Shown here piece after piece: positions 1 to 11,528 of a stretch of 64,000 nt of DNA; positions within the stretch are counted from its first letter, which is position 1; every line of letters starts with the position of its first letter. This DNA comes from Lactarius indigo (Eukaryota; Basidiomycota; Agaricomycetes; Russulales; Russulaceae): NCBI GenBank assembly GCA_025766275.1, contig JAFKAC010000049.1, positions 1 to 64,000 of the forward strand, read 5' to 3'. The position numbers were made by a program, and so were the translations under genes. The notes under the pieces were generated by a model. It was given only the letters and a program-made list of their open reading frames with translations. It did not search any database and was not told the origin of the DNA.

Positions 1-329
1 TTTGCTGCCTTGGTAAATAAGATTTCGGAGATCTGAAAATATTTGGGGAGGTAGACATTCTCAAACGCTGAGGAATCCTCCGCCGACTCTAAGCGATAAA
101 ATCAGACCGCTTGTGAGTTATTTGACCAGCTCTGAACAGCTGCTGAAACATTACGACCAACTCACAATCACGCAGGGCGAAACAAGACAGCAAATGGAGA
201 TTGAATTTGATACAGAAATGGTACAGTAGGGCAGTGAACTAGCTAGATTTGAGACAAGTATGTAAAGAGATACCGAGGCAGAGAGAAATAGTGAACAGGA
301 CAAAAAAGATGCCGAAAATGAAAAAGGCC
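1..329. other. No gene recognised
   Basis: I see no supported coding region here. The stretch lies downstream of the stop codon of the minus-strand host gene ending at 330, so it probably holds that gene's 3' untranslated region and flanking DNA. Confidence 0.4.
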
Positions 330-907
330 TTACAATCCGCCCTTCCAGTTCTCATCTTGCGCACGTATCCATTCTTCAATTGCAGCTACCCTTCTTTCCA
401 AGGCCTCCATGCTGCCGCTGCTGGGAGATGGCGCTTGCGACTCCTGGGCGGCAGAGCTTTGCTTTCGCGAGGAGGAGACCGAGGGTGGTGGGTTCGGCAC
501 CAAGACATACGGCACGAGTTTCTTCCTCTTCGATGACACGTGCCGACGGAGAGCGGGGGCTATGGAAGGGGAGTGGTCGTCGATGGGAACAGGAGAGTCG
601 GCGGCAGGGGTAGGGGGAATGGGAGTGGTGGCGGCAGGGGGAATGGCGGCGGCAGTGGTAGGAGGAACGGCGGCAACAGTGGAAGGGGCGGCGGTGGCAG
701 AGATAATGGGAATGGAAGCGGGAGTAGGGACAGAGGGCTCGGCAGCTGCGTCAACAGCAGGGAACAGCTCTGCAGAGGGTGGGACAGGCGACTCAGCTGC
801 AGATGGTGAAACTGAAGCTGCCGAGCGAGAATGGCCATGAGATGACCCGCTGTCCAGCTTCATCCTCCCAACCATCCTCGAGGCCAACGCTACCGAGTTT
901 GAACCCA
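330..907 (-). pseudogene. 3' part of last exon of a host gene split by retrotransposon A1
   Basis: This open frame has no ATG of its own. It joins in phase to the exon that stops at 8674 on the other side of element A1 once one copy of the CCCTG duplication is removed (208 + 578 = 786 nt, 262 codons with stop). It encodes about 192 residues: a Ser/Pro/Ala-rich low-complexity stretch, a basic cluster (SSKRKK), and a C-terminal helix with the motif MEALERRVAAIEEWIRAQ that looks like a short coiled coil. Cut off from its promoter and first 354 codons, this part is unlikely to be translated. Function unknown. The frame match and exact target duplication make the join convincing; the ending of the mature protein is read directly. 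Confidence 0.75.
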
Positions 908-912
908 CCCTG

Positions 913-1422
913 TGTTACGTTTCGACTCGGACCCTTACCGTACCGGTTGCAACTACGGCAGTAAGGTAGATTAGTTGCGGACTTACGGACTTACGATAGG
1001 CGATTACGAGTACGATAGGAGATTGCGCGCTGATTGCTGACTGAGGACTGTGCCACTAATACTAGTAGTAGTAGTATTAGGGTTCGAGCTACTTACGCGA
1101 TACGTTGGACGCTACATTACCGTGATCATAGCAGCGCTTGAAAGCCTGCTCGACTTGTATTTAAACTGTCTTGTGAAGACCAAGATACGCCATCTTGGTC
1201 TTCTTGAATCGTCACTTGTTTCTTCCTCTATCTCTTTCTCCTTCTCTTTCTATCGCCTCTTTTGGAACGGGTGCACCTCCGAGTGTTCACCATCGTCTAC
1301 GCTTGAACCTTCGAGTTTTCAAGTCAATCGTCAAGTCCGGACCTCCGTGTCCTCGGAAGTATTCGCTAAGTTGTTATCGCCCTATAGAGCTCAAGTCGAG
1401 CTAACGTCGTGACGGCGTTACA
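913..1422 (+). repeat. 5' LTR of A1
   Basis: 510 bp, TG...CA. It contains a U3 hairpin with 9-bp arms CTAATACTA and TAGTATTAG around a GTAGTAG loop (about 1057-1081), a TATTTAAA box, and an inverted repeat AAGACCAAGAT/ATCTTGGTCTT at the inferred start of R. No ATG lies between the inferred transcription start and the end of the LTR. Confidence 0.93.
1158..1202 (+). promoter_or_regulatory. TATA box and inferred transcript 5' end (self-primer) of A1
   Basis: TATTTAAA at 1158-1165. Thirty-four bases from its start lies ATCTTGGTCTT (1192-1202), exactly complementary to the 11 nt at 1425-1435 just inside the LTR. In Tf1-type elements the first 11 nt of the RNA anneal to the primer-binding site, so 1192 is the inferred start site. 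The start site is inferred, the complementarity is seen. Confidence 0.7.
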
Positions 1423-1424
1423 TT

Positions 1425-1435
1425 AAGACCAAGAT
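1425..1435 (+). other. Self-priming primer-binding site of A1
   Basis: AAGACCAAGAT begins two bases after the 5' LTR and pairs perfectly over 11 nt with LTR bases 1192-1202. I did not recognise a tRNA 3' end as an alternative primer. Confidence 0.7.
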
Positions 1436-1442
1436 ACCACCG

Positions 1443-3449
1443 TGGCCGTAACAACAAGAGACCAGTGGACGAGTTCCGTCCATATTCGCTCCCGAAGAGG
1501 AGAACGTAACGTCCCCACGCGCTTTCTACAAGCTGCTAGTTGGAGGGAAAGACAAGAAGAAACCGGATATTTTGTGGAGTTCAACGGACCTAGTAGGTTC
1601 CGACCAGTTGAGTTCAATTCGACCACTTGTGTTGGACGGAGGTTGCGTGGAATCCCATAGATTCCCAGTGGGACGTCATACGACCAGCAGGACCTAGATA
1701 CCAGTGCGATATCGACGCCGAGAACTCAACAGCCGAGCAGATTGGGGCCCCATCGACGGGCAAGTACGAGAACACTCTACTGGAGAAGTATATCAGAAGA
1801 AGAGGAACAAAGCCAAGACGAAGTGAGGAGGACGAGAGCCAAATCAAACGAAACTAGCGGAGGAGCGATACAAGATCTCCTCATCGAACGAGCTGAGTCC
1901 GCACATATCACCAACCAGAGCCAATTCACATCCGATCACCAGCCATTATGGCAACAATAACAAGAGCAATGGAAGAGGTCGCATTGAAGAAGCGCGCGCA
2001 ATACGAGAAGAAGCACGAGAAATCCTCATGCCCATTAACCCTGAAACCGGTGTACGAATGACTGCAGACGACGCAGCCATCTTCCGAGCAATAGGGTCAG
2101 ATCGAGGGACCCCCCATCCGGACGACAACCCGCACTAGACCTCCACCGGGAATGGGAGGACCGCGGAGACCCCCGCCGCCACCAGGAGGTATCCCGTTTG
2201 ATCTACGAAGAACCGAACCACCAAGAATGCCACCTGGGACCGCCAGGGGGGGAGGCGATGGCGGAGGAGGAGGAGGTGGGGAGCCGGAGGGGAGGACATC
2301 ATAACGAAAAACTAACCGGCGAGCCACCTTCCATTTTTGACGGAGACAGACTCAAAGTAGACCAATTCCTACGCAGTGGCATGTCTATTGGGGCATGAAT
2401 TTGGACGCCCCTATCATGCGCAACGACTACAGAAGATGCCTTCTGTTTCTTTCCTACATCAAAGGCGGAGCGGTCAGCGAATGGGTCCTATCCTTCCTGA
2501 ACTGGCTCAACAGGCAGATACAACGGGGAATAAGTCCCTACACTCGCGACCTATGGAACGCCGTAGCCGATGGATTCAGCCAGAGGTTCGAAAACACGTT
2601 AGAAAGGGAACAAGCCCAAGCTATACTACGAAAGGTACAAAATGACGGGAGAAGACATTGACAAGTACGTCAATGACTTTGAACAGCTGCGCGGAAAGCT
2701 CACTACGCCTCAATGAACCCCAAACCATCGACCTCTTTACGTCGGGTCTACCAAGGAACTGTTCAAGAACGCGTTCCAGTTTGACGACCCCGTCACGTTC
2801 GACGACTGGAAAAGCCGTCCTCAAGCGGCAGAAAACTACATCCCTCAAGCGCGACTTAACGAATACAAAAACACAACGCAACCAAGAAGCAGGGGGCAAT
2901 GCGGGTGGACACTCCCGCAGAACCTACCACAAACTAACCCGTGGGCATGGACACCTCGGCTGACCGTGCAAAGGTGGGCTCGCAGGGTCCGAAGACATCG
3001 ATTTCAACAAACTGCCACACCGCGACTGGCCCACACCACCGTTCCCGCCAAGAGGGGACCGGGAGCTAGAGGACGAGGAAGGGAGGATCTCGAAGGGACT
3101 TAAGGAATGTCCTTTGCTATAACTGTCACGCTCCCGGCCACCTCTCACGAAATTGCCCATATCCGCGCACAGCAACAGTGGCAGGCTACCCCATCCAGTA
3201 GCCGCATGACCGAAACTACGGGATATCCTCAAGGACCCGTCTCACAATACGCACCATCACAGTATGCCCTCGCTGCCTGGATATGTCACCAGCGCCAAGC
3301 GTAACCCCGCACCCCAAATCAACGCGGCAAGCACAAAAAGCGGGAGAACAGGCCAAAGAATGGCTCACACAGGTGGCCAACAGTACGGATGAAGTAAAAG
3401 ATCTTATACTTCAAGATCTATGGGGAAAGAGGGTTTTCGGGACGCCTGA
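1443..3449 (+). pseudogene. gag: gag remnant of A1
   Basis: Aligned by eye with the intact A3 gag (50301-52364). The frame opens at GTG in the context CCACCGTGG, without an ATG, and is soon broken by frameshifts; fragments reappear in all three frames (capsid-like region about 2400-2830, zinc knuckle about 3113-3160). The CCHC knuckle region is out of frame. The natural end, TGA at 3447, follows the conserved slippery heptamer. Not translatable as one protein. Confidence 0.85.
3431..3437 (+). promoter_or_regulatory. -1 frameshift heptamer (gag/pol) of A1
   Basis: GGGTTTT in gag phase G GGT TTT, the canonical X XXY YYZ form, 9 nt before the gag stop. The same heptamer sits at the same place in A2 and A3, although A1 itself is dead. 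Confidence 0.7.
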
Positions 3450-6400
3450 ACCCGTCAGTCTGGGTGAGGGCTCTTCAATGTAATTCTGTAATTGTGACAA
3501 CGCGCTACCGATCTATGAGAATTCCAGTGACTGTCCGTACGAATTACCAAACGACTGAAACAAATGCGCTAGTCGACTCTGGCGCAACCGACAACTTCAT
3601 CCGACCCAGCTGGCCAAAAGGGCTGGTATCCAGACGCAGCCGCTGAGCACCCCTCGCAAATATGGAATATAGACAACACGGAAAAAAAGCTGGGTTAATC
3701 ACTCATTATGTTAACCTAGAAGTGAAAACACGGGACAGATAAAGCAAATGACCTTCCTGGTCACCGACCTTGGAAGCGAAGACATGGTGCTAGGCTATCC
3801 ATGGCTAAGCGCATTCGAACCAACGATCAGTGGGCCACTGCCACCATACACCCCGACATGCAGCCAGTAATGTTAGCAACTAGCGAAGCACTGCTATCAA
3901 CACAACCATTCGAGCCCTCATTGTGGCCGAAAAGGAAGACATTGTGCGGGAACTAGAAGAAGAAACGTTTGCTAGAGCCACCACCTCGACGGAATTGGCC
4001 ATACAAGCGAAACAACAACAACGGCAGCAGTGCTCCCTCAGGAATACGCAATGTTTACCAGACTTTTCAACGAGCAAGCCTCGCACCGCTTCCCCCCGGC
4101 AAGGCCGTGGGATCATGCAATAGACTTCAAACCATCCGCGCCGCCGCCATCGACTGCAAGATCTACCCTATGACCCAAAAAGAAGAGGGAACTCAAGAGT
4201 TTCTGGAGGAGAAACTAAGCAAGGGTATCTGCGCCCCTCTATCTCTCCGTACGCATCCTCCTTCTTCTTCATTAAAAAGAAGGACGGAAAACTACGCCCG
4301 GTACAGGACTACCGGGTCATCAACTCCCACATTCGGAACAATACCCCTACCGTTAATACAGGACTCATCCTTGACCTCAGCAACGCCCACATCTATACAA
4401 AACTCGACATCCGATGGGGCTACAACAACATACGTATTCGTGACGGCGACCAGGAAAAGGCAGCGTTCAAAACTAAATTCGGCCTCTTCGAACCCACGGT
4501 CATGTTCTTCGGGCTCACTAACTCCCCCGCCACTTCCAAGCCATGATGAACCACATCTATCGCGACACCATCGCAAAGCACGAACGACTGGGCACTACCA
4601 TACGCGTCTACATGGACGATATTGGTATCGCTACTCACTTTGATCACGATCTAGCGGCCCATGTAGCGCCGTCCGCGATGTTTTCGCGTTGCGGAGGAAC
4701 ACGACCTCTACTTCAAACTCGAGAAGTGCCTGTTCCATCAACCGCGGATGGATTACCTGGGGGTAATCCTTGAAAGGGGGGTGACCCGAATGGACCCTGT
4801 AAAAGTTCAAGGAATCAAGGACTGGCCAACACCAACAAAAGTCAAAGACGTCCGTCTTTCCTCGGCTTCTGTAACTTTTACAGACTCTTTATCCGCGGTT
4901 TCGCAACTCACGCTAAGCCACTCACTAAACTAACACGAAAGGACGAAGAATGGCGATGGACTGAAGAAGAAGAAAAGGCGTTTAACACCCTAAAACGACT
5001 CGTGACGGAGGAACCGGTGCTAGCACACCCCATCCTTCAAGACCATTCGAATTGGAAGTAGACGCTTCGGGCTATGCGGTGGGAGCCGTATTACTGCAAA
5101 AAAACTGACGGCAAGCGACATCCCATAGGTTACTACTCGGCGACGCTTTCCGAAGCCGAAAGAAACTACGACATCTACGACCTAGAGCTGCTCGCGATAG
5201 TTAAGGCCCTACGGAACTGGCGACCACTTCTCGCAGGTGCCCCCCACAAGATTAAAATCTATTCGGACCATCTAAACCTACAATACTGGAAGTCACCACA
5301 GAAGATCAGCAGGCGAGTCGCCAGGGAAGTACTCGAACTTTCTGAATACGACTTCGAGATTCATCACATTAAGGGAAAGAACAACGGACGGGCAGATGCA
5401 CTGTCAAGACGACCGGATTACGACCAAGGCGTCGAAGACAACAGCGAAGTAGTGGTCCTACCCCCCGAAATCTTTGTACGAACCCTTAACACCGCGCACC
5501 TTCATCGCCAACCCAAATCTACTACAACCACGCCACCAACAAGACGAAGAGGTGATCAAGATATGGATCGACCCTATCACCTTAAGAAAATACAAGGAGA
5601 ATGGTACAAGGACGGCAGGTTCGTAATCACAGGACCAGCGTCGACTCAACGAGTACTGATACACGACCATCACGACTTGCCAATACATGGCCATCCGGGA
5701 ATTGCGAAAACTCAACGCATCCTGGAGAGACACTACTGGTGGCCGCGACTCCGAAGAGACGTATATGAATACGTGCAAGGCTGCGCCGAATGCCAAAGAA
5801 ATAAAGTCAACACGAGGCCCATACGGGCCGCGCTGCATCCCATCACGCCAATACTGGAAGCCATGCCGTTCCACACAGTGGCGGTGGACTTCATCACCAA
5901 ACTCCCCGTTCCAAAGGGTATGACAGCATACGAACCGTCACGGACCACGACTGCAGCAAGGCCTCGATCTTTATCCCATGCCGAGAAGAAATCACCGCAG
6001 AAGAAACGGCGACTTTGTACGTCGCCCAGTGTTCAACGCGTCGGGCTACCGCACAAAATAATAAGCGACTGCGACCCACGATTCACGTCCAAGTTTACCA
6101 GAGAAGTAGTGCCGCATTCTGGGGATTCAACAAAACATATCAACCGCATATCACCCACGTACTGACGGACAGTCCGCACAAACTAACCAGTTGCTGGAAA
6201 CAGTACCTACAATTCTGGGTAAATGAACGACAAGAAAACTGGGAAGCCTATCTAACCAATCGCCGAATTCGCGCACAATAACTGGCCACACGAACACACT
6301 AAAGAATCGCCGTTTCAACTTCTGATGGATATAACCCACAAGCGGACTGGACGGATTAAGCCATCTCCCATTCCCTTGCAACCGCGCGAGGCTGACACAG

Positions 6401-8130
6401 CTAAAAGAAGCTAGAGACGCCGCCCAACGCCTTATGAAGAAGGCGCAAGAGTCATGGGTGCGCAACAAAGATACGCCCAAATTCAACATCAACGACCTCG
6501 TGTGGCTTGAAGGCAAACATCTTCGAACCAATCAGCCTACAGCGAATTAGCGGCGCGACGCCACGGACCCTTTCGGGTGGTACAGGTGATGTCCCCTTAC
6601 AACTATCGATTGGAACTTCCCACACAGTGGAGCATCCATCCAGTGTTTCACATCGATCTTCTCACACCGTACAAACAAACTTCCTTGCACGGGGAAAACT
6701 TCACACGACCACCGCCCGAACTGATAGATGGAGAAGAAGAGTATGAAGTCGAGGCCATTCTGGACACTCGGCATTTCGGCAGAGGAAGACGCCTCCAATA
6801 CTTGATCAAATGGAAGGGATACCCAGACTCGGAGAACCAGTGGGTCAACAAGGATGACGTTTTTGCGCCGGAAGCGCTTCGCCTGTATCGGGAAGCGCAA
6901 ACCCACGGTGGAAGAGATAAAGTGGGAGTTGCTCGGACAGAGGACAGTCATCCCCTCTTCCTTCGCTCAGCCATCACTCTCATGCCCACTTCCCCGCTAC
7001 GACATGTCACACAAGCACAGCTCCTCGACTCCCTCGCAGAAGACGCCCGCGCCCTCCTCGCGGAGGACAGCGACACCGAAGTTCCCAACACTCAGCTCGC
7101 GCCATGGACACCTCTTACACCAGCAGAGGGGCCCATCACCGCACAAGAATGGATCAACGTTGTCACCAGATTCCCGGACCCGACGACCACCCCTGACGAC
7201 GACCGAAGCCGTCGTCCATGTTTTCCGAAACGACCGCGGTGAGCGCGAACCCATCGCCGCTATCCCCCCAAGCGACGACCTCATCGGCGTTCACGGAGTT
7301 TTCCCGAGCAACGACCAGCGTTCAAGCGCTGATGGAGTACGAGTTGGAGGGGTGGAAGAAGGTAGCGGCGGCGTGGCAGAAGGAGCAATTGGACTCAGCA
7401 GCGGCCCGACTGAGGGAGATGCGCGAGCGACGGCAGCGATGGCGGCAGCTGAGGCTGGCCATGACGACGAAGATTATTACCCGGCGAGACACACCTTCCT
7501 TCGAACGAAACGCGACCCTGATAATCCCTCATCACGCCCTGGCTCGTCTACTCCGACGGGTCCCCCATGTATCGAGGACGTGTGCGCGTGCCTGGCGCCG
7601 CCGATCACCGTCCGTTCACCGCCGCCGAGGATCCCGCGCATGTCATTGCGCCTGAAGGGTTCCGGGCGAACCGACGACCCCATCACATTCGATACCCCAT
7701 CACCGGACCAGACGGAGTAGAGAGGGACGCATCGCACGTCCAGATCATCGGAGGGGCAGACCCCCTCATACTCGGAGTTATACCGGGCTCGCCACATGTC
7801 TATGGTAAGCCCCTCTACGCGGAGCCTCACGTATCCGCGGCACTTCGCCCCACGTACCCGCACGAGGACCTCGTCGTCTTCGAGGCGGACAAGATCACCG
7901 ACCGTGCGCTCAATCGTATCAACGACGAGTCGCTCACCGCGGAGGTCACGCGCTTCCGCGCGGCCAGCTACGAGCTGGACCGACTCCGAGCCAGGGTGAG
8001 TCAACTCCGCGCGATGATCGAGTGTGCACAAGACGATCGGCGCGACGCGATCTACCGCTTAGAGCGCGCTACCGCGTTAGAGCGCATCGCCGACGAACAA
8101 CGCGATTGGCCGGCCCGCGACTTTCGGTGA
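3438..8130 (+). pseudogene. pol: pol remnant of A1
   Basis: Order of remnants: protease (motif DSGATDNF, about 3575), RT (RWGYNN about 4413; YMDD about 4609), RNase H and integrase zinc-binding part in one surviving 363-codon frame (5074-6165), integrase core broken about 5900-6540, chromodomain (YLIKWKGY about 6797) in a 221-codon frame (6577-7242), then the C-terminal extension intact in the final frame to TGA 8128-8130. At least a dozen 1-nt indels separate these blocks. The clean last 560 nt end 31 bp before the 3' LTR. Confidence 0.9.
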
Positions 8131-8149
8131 GTCAGGAGTCTCACGCTAG

Positions 8150-8161
8150 AAAAGGAGGTGA
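8150..8161 (+). other. Polypurine tract of A1
   Basis: AAAAGGAGGTGA directly abuts the 3' LTR at 8162, the expected place for plus-strand priming; A2 has the same tract before its 3' LTR. Confidence 0.75.
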
Positions 8162-8673
8162 TGTTACGTTTCGACTCGGACCCTTACCGTACCGGTTGCA
8201 ACTACGGCAGTAAGGTAGATTAGTTGCGGACTTACGGACTTACGATAGGCGATTACGAGTACGATAGGAGATTGCGCGCTGATTGCTGACTGAGGACTGT
8301 GCCACTAATACTAGTAGTAGTAGTATTAGGGTTCGAGCTACTTACGCGATACGTTGGACGCTACATTACCGCGATTCATAGCAGCACTTGAAAGCCTGCT
8401 CGACTTGTATTTAAACTGTCTTGTGAAGACCAAGATACGCCATCTTGGTCTTCTTGAATCGTCACTTGTTTCTTCCTCTATCTCTTTCTCCTTCTCTTTC
8501 TATCGCCTCTTTTGGAACGGGTGCACCTCCGAGTGTTCACCATCGTCTACGCTTGAACCTTCGAGTTTTCAAGTCAATCGTCAAGTCCGGACCTCCGTGT
8601 CCTCGGAAGTATTCGCTAAGTTGTTATCGCCCCTATAGAGCTCAAGTCGAGCTAACGTCGTGACGGCGTTACA
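8162..8673 (+). repeat. 3' LTR of A1
   Basis: 512 bp, nearly identical to 913-1422. It ends in ACGGCGTTACA and is followed by the duplicated target CCCTG (8674-8678). Confidence 0.93.
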
Positions 8674-9935
8674 CCCTGACCCCGCGCCTCGGCTGCTTCC
8701 CCTTGAGCTGCTCGAGGCGGAACTTGAAGACCTGCTTGGCCGTCAGCGTCCGCCGATCTGCCTTGCCTGTCTTCGCGTTGATGGGCATCAGACTGCATTG
8801 CTGCTTCTTCTCCTTGCAGCGAATGCAAGGCCCTGTCGGCCTTGTCTGGCAGTCGACCCCTGCACGGGCGCATCGAGAGCACTATTTACATTTCCTTTAG
8901 CTGCGAATAATGAAAAGATAACGAATACGCACCTCGAACTTATACCCCTCATCCTCGTTTTCTCCCTCACCCTCTTCACCCTTGCCGTCGTCGTCTTCGT
9001 CGTTGTCGTTGTCGTCGATCTCGTCCTCCTCGTCCTCCTCATCGTCCTCCTCGATCTCGTCTTCCTCCTCGATCTCATCCTCTTCTTCATAGCCATTGTC
9101 ACTGGAGCTGTCGCTCTTGCTGTCGTCTTCCTCACTCTCAAACTCGTCCTTGTCATTGAGCGCGGGCATACGTTGCTGCCGCGAGGGCCCCGCATGGCGC
9201 TTCTTGGCCTTGTCGCCTGAAGGCGAAGGCCACTTACGCTTCCTTGAATCGGCCACGGCAGCAGCTTCGGCAGCCTTTTTGCGCTGCCTTCGGTTGCGGG
9301 TGGCCCTTAGCAACTGTTGGAGGAAGTCAGAATGATCAGCGGAATAGAGATATAATTACTCACCTTCTGCGACCCATCCACCTGCATTGCCGCATAGTCG
9401 GCAGGTGGATCCGGCAGGATGAGCTTCACCCTCAGCAGGTGATGTGGGACCGTCTTTGGTGGTGGTCCCACATTTCGAGACTTGGCAACTGTGGGGAGAC
9501 ATTGAGAAAACAAATGAGACAGTTTGTAATGACTCACCAAGGGTTTCCCACCAGCGACCCTCGCTCGGCAACAAGTCCGAGATGTCCTGGGGGAACTTGG
9601 CCCCAGGTTGGTAATACTTATGCCTCTTAAGGCTGGGGTTTGTCCTGGTGATCTCTGAAAGATCACCATCAGCGTCTAATACGATGTAGAGCGCCGCTAG
9701 TGTGGGATGCAGTGCTGGCGCCTCCCCCGAATTGTCCTTCTTGACCTGCCGAAAAACTTTTGTTGCCTTGGCCTAACTCAAATGGGGATGAGATCAAATG
9801 GAAACCTAAACAAGGACTTACCTTCTCCTTCTCAAGGTGGCATTTCCATTCTGCCCTGTCAGTTATGTCTCGGACTGAGACATAAGCAGCAACGGCAGCT
9901 TCGATCACTGATGCGACGGAAAGAAGAGATGTCAT
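8674..9935 (-). CDS. 5' part of a host gene for a double CxxC-x6-C protein, interrupted by A1
   Basis: Five exons read on the minus strand: 9935-9822, 9772-9538, 9488-9364, 9313-8933 and 8881-8674 (continuing at 907-330 before A1 inserted). The four introns are 49, 49, 50 and 51 nt, all GT...AG (donors GTAAGT, GTGAGT, GTGAGT, GTGCGT). The original product would be about 546 aa: an N-terminal globular part (motifs KVFRQVKK, YYQPGAKFPQDISDLL, GRWWETL), a basic stretch with SRKRK, a long Glu/Asp run, then two zinc-binding-like units CSRCARAGVDC and CIRCKEKKQQC. A1 now adds a TGA-free but immediate TAA: the junction reads AGG GTG TAA, so the present product would stop at about residue 355 and keep both cysteine units but lose the Pro/Ser tail. 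Such CxxC-x6-C pairs remind me of lineage-specific Agaricomycete proteins; function unknown. ATG at 9935 chosen as the first Met of exon 1. Confidence 0.75.
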
Positions 9936-10176
9936 GGTGTTGAAGTAAAAAAAAGAATGTGTTCAGCGGTGTCAATTGCCACGTCGGTTGAGGTTGTGCT
10001 AGTGACGGGTGGTGCCGCTGCCGAGCTGCCAAAATATCCATTCACAACCTGACTCAGCAGAACATGGATTCTTCTTTGCATAATAAGTAATCGAGATATT
10101 GCCGACTCATTCGACTTATCGCTACATCATCAGACCACTCCACGCAGACCATTTCCACTCAGAAAATTCTACTTTC
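9936..10176. promoter_or_regulatory. Divergent intergenic region
   Basis: 241 bp separate the start codons of the minus-strand cysteine-motif gene and the plus-strand repeat-protein gene, so both promoters must lie here or overlap. No clear TATA box is seen. Confidence 0.5.
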
Positions 10177-11528
10177 ATGTCTCAATCTCGCTCTCCCCTT
10201 TCGATATTGGTCAGCACTCAACAGCTCAGGATCATTGAAGATTTGCTTCTATCTGCCGAAGGTCAAGACGATTATGGCATGGGTGGGGAGTCATCCCCAG
10301 AAAGTAAACACAGCTTTGGGATGGATGGATCGCCATCTCCGGTAGCTCAGGATGACTTTGGAATGGGCAGGTCTCCATCCCCAGTAGCTCAGGACGACTT
10401 TGGAATGGGTGGATCTCCATCCCCTACAGTTCCAGCTGACTTTGGGATGGATTCGCCTCCACCTACTCTGCCAACTCGGTCCATTGGCAGCCTCAAGGCA
10501 GCACGTGGTAAGTGTCGTTTTCACTGATTTCCATTCACCCCTAACTCTGCATGTACAGTTTGGGAATGGGGCAAGCATGCCCCACCTTCCAGTGCCTCTG
10601 AGATGCCAAAAGGTCATGACGTCACCAACTCAGAGGCTCCTCAGGAGGTGGGAGATGGGGGCAGTTTTGGTATGGATGGGCCACCCTCACCAACAGCTCA
10701 AGACGACTTTGGGATGGACTTGGCCCTACCTGCCGAGGTTAGAGAGTGTGTAGGAAACCCTTCGGCAGCGTGTGGTGAGTACCAGATGGACTTGGCCCTA
10801 CCTGCCGAGGTTGGAGAGAGTGTAGGAATCTTGTCGGCAGCACACAGTGAGTACCATTTTGACTGATTATAAAATATGTCTTACTCTGCATATACAGACC
10901 ATGAGGTCGAAGATCTGGACAGTTTTGGTATGGATGGGCCACCCTCGCCAATGGCTCAAGACGACTTTGGGATGGACTCGCCAGTCTCGCCTGGGGCCCG
11001 TGCTCAGGGGACAACCCGTGCACCATTGCGACAGGATGGGATGCCGAATGAAGACATTAGGGCAGACTTGGCCCTGCCTACCGAGGCTGGAGAGCGCGTT
11101 GGAATCCATTCGGTAGCACACAGTGAGTACCAGTTTGACTGATTATGAAGCATACCTTGCTCACCGTATACAGTCAGAACTTTCGGTGGGAATGACCTAT
11201 CTCCCTCCAACTCACAGGTGCCGGTAGGTCATGGTGATGAAAGTGTGGAGGTGCTTCATGTGCAAGTACAGCATCCTCCCGAGCAGGTACTGGTACGCTG
11301 GATATTCCGCTACCGATTTTTGCAACACTGACCATCTATTCTGCTTTACAACAGCAAGAAGAGTTTGATCTCAGCACCAGGGCCGCCATCTTACGTGCTG
11401 AAGGGTCAAGGAATCGTCGAATCCATGCCCAGGTATGGAATATCTATCAGCAGGAGAAAGAAATGAGTGAGGTAATAGATGAAATAATCGAGGAGTTGGA
11501 CAATACTGAGGTGCAGAACCTCGTGTAG
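10177..11528 (+). CDS. Low-complexity protein with FGMDG/PSP repeats, five exons
   Basis: Exons 10177-10507, 10559-10846, 10898-11122, 11174-11286 and 11355-11528, with introns of 51, 51, 51 and 68 nt (GTAAGT, GTGAGT, GTGAGT, GTACTG; all end in CAG). Phases fit and give about 376 aa. Nine imperfect 13-14-residue repeats of the type DDFGMDGSPSPVAQ fill exons 1-3. Exons 2 and 3 each end in a DLALP.E.GE..GI.S.AH block that is followed by the same GTGAGTACC intron start. A dead copy of that exon/intron border is read through as coding inside exon 2 (about 10777). The C-terminal 57 residues are charged and helical (motifs STRAAILRAEG, EVIDEIIEELD). No known domain recognised; probably largely disordered. 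Start chosen at the ATG that follows the last in-frame lead of MSQSRSPLS; an upstream in-frame ATG at 10099 is also possible. Confidence 0.65.

Larger units (their letters stand above)
913..8673 (+). mobile_element. Element A1: decayed Ty3/gypsy chromovirus, full length with both LTRs
   Basis: LTRs at 913-1422 and 8162-8673 begin TGTTACG and end CGTTACA. They are flanked by the 5-bp duplication CCCTG (908-912 and 8674-8678), so both ends are original. The interior carries gag and pol in the order of family A copies A2 and A3 but is broken by many single-base deletions between about 2.05 and 7.2 kb. The LTR pair differs by only two CpG transitions and two 1-nt indels. The element is inserted, in opposite orientation, into the last exon of a minus-strand host gene. 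Family assignment (chromodomain, Tf1/sushi type) follows from the RT, integrase and chromodomain remnants and the self-priming signature. Confidence 0.95.

Noticed and set aside
1070..1085. TTAGGG in LTRs as a telomere-like signal
   Set aside because: A single copy within the U3 hairpin region of each family A LTR, not a tandem array.
10488..10520. Common origin of the FGMD repeat gene exon ends and the adjacent 44-bp satellite (shared CGGCAGCA)
   Set aside because: Only eight bases are shared and the rest does not align; chance is sufficient.
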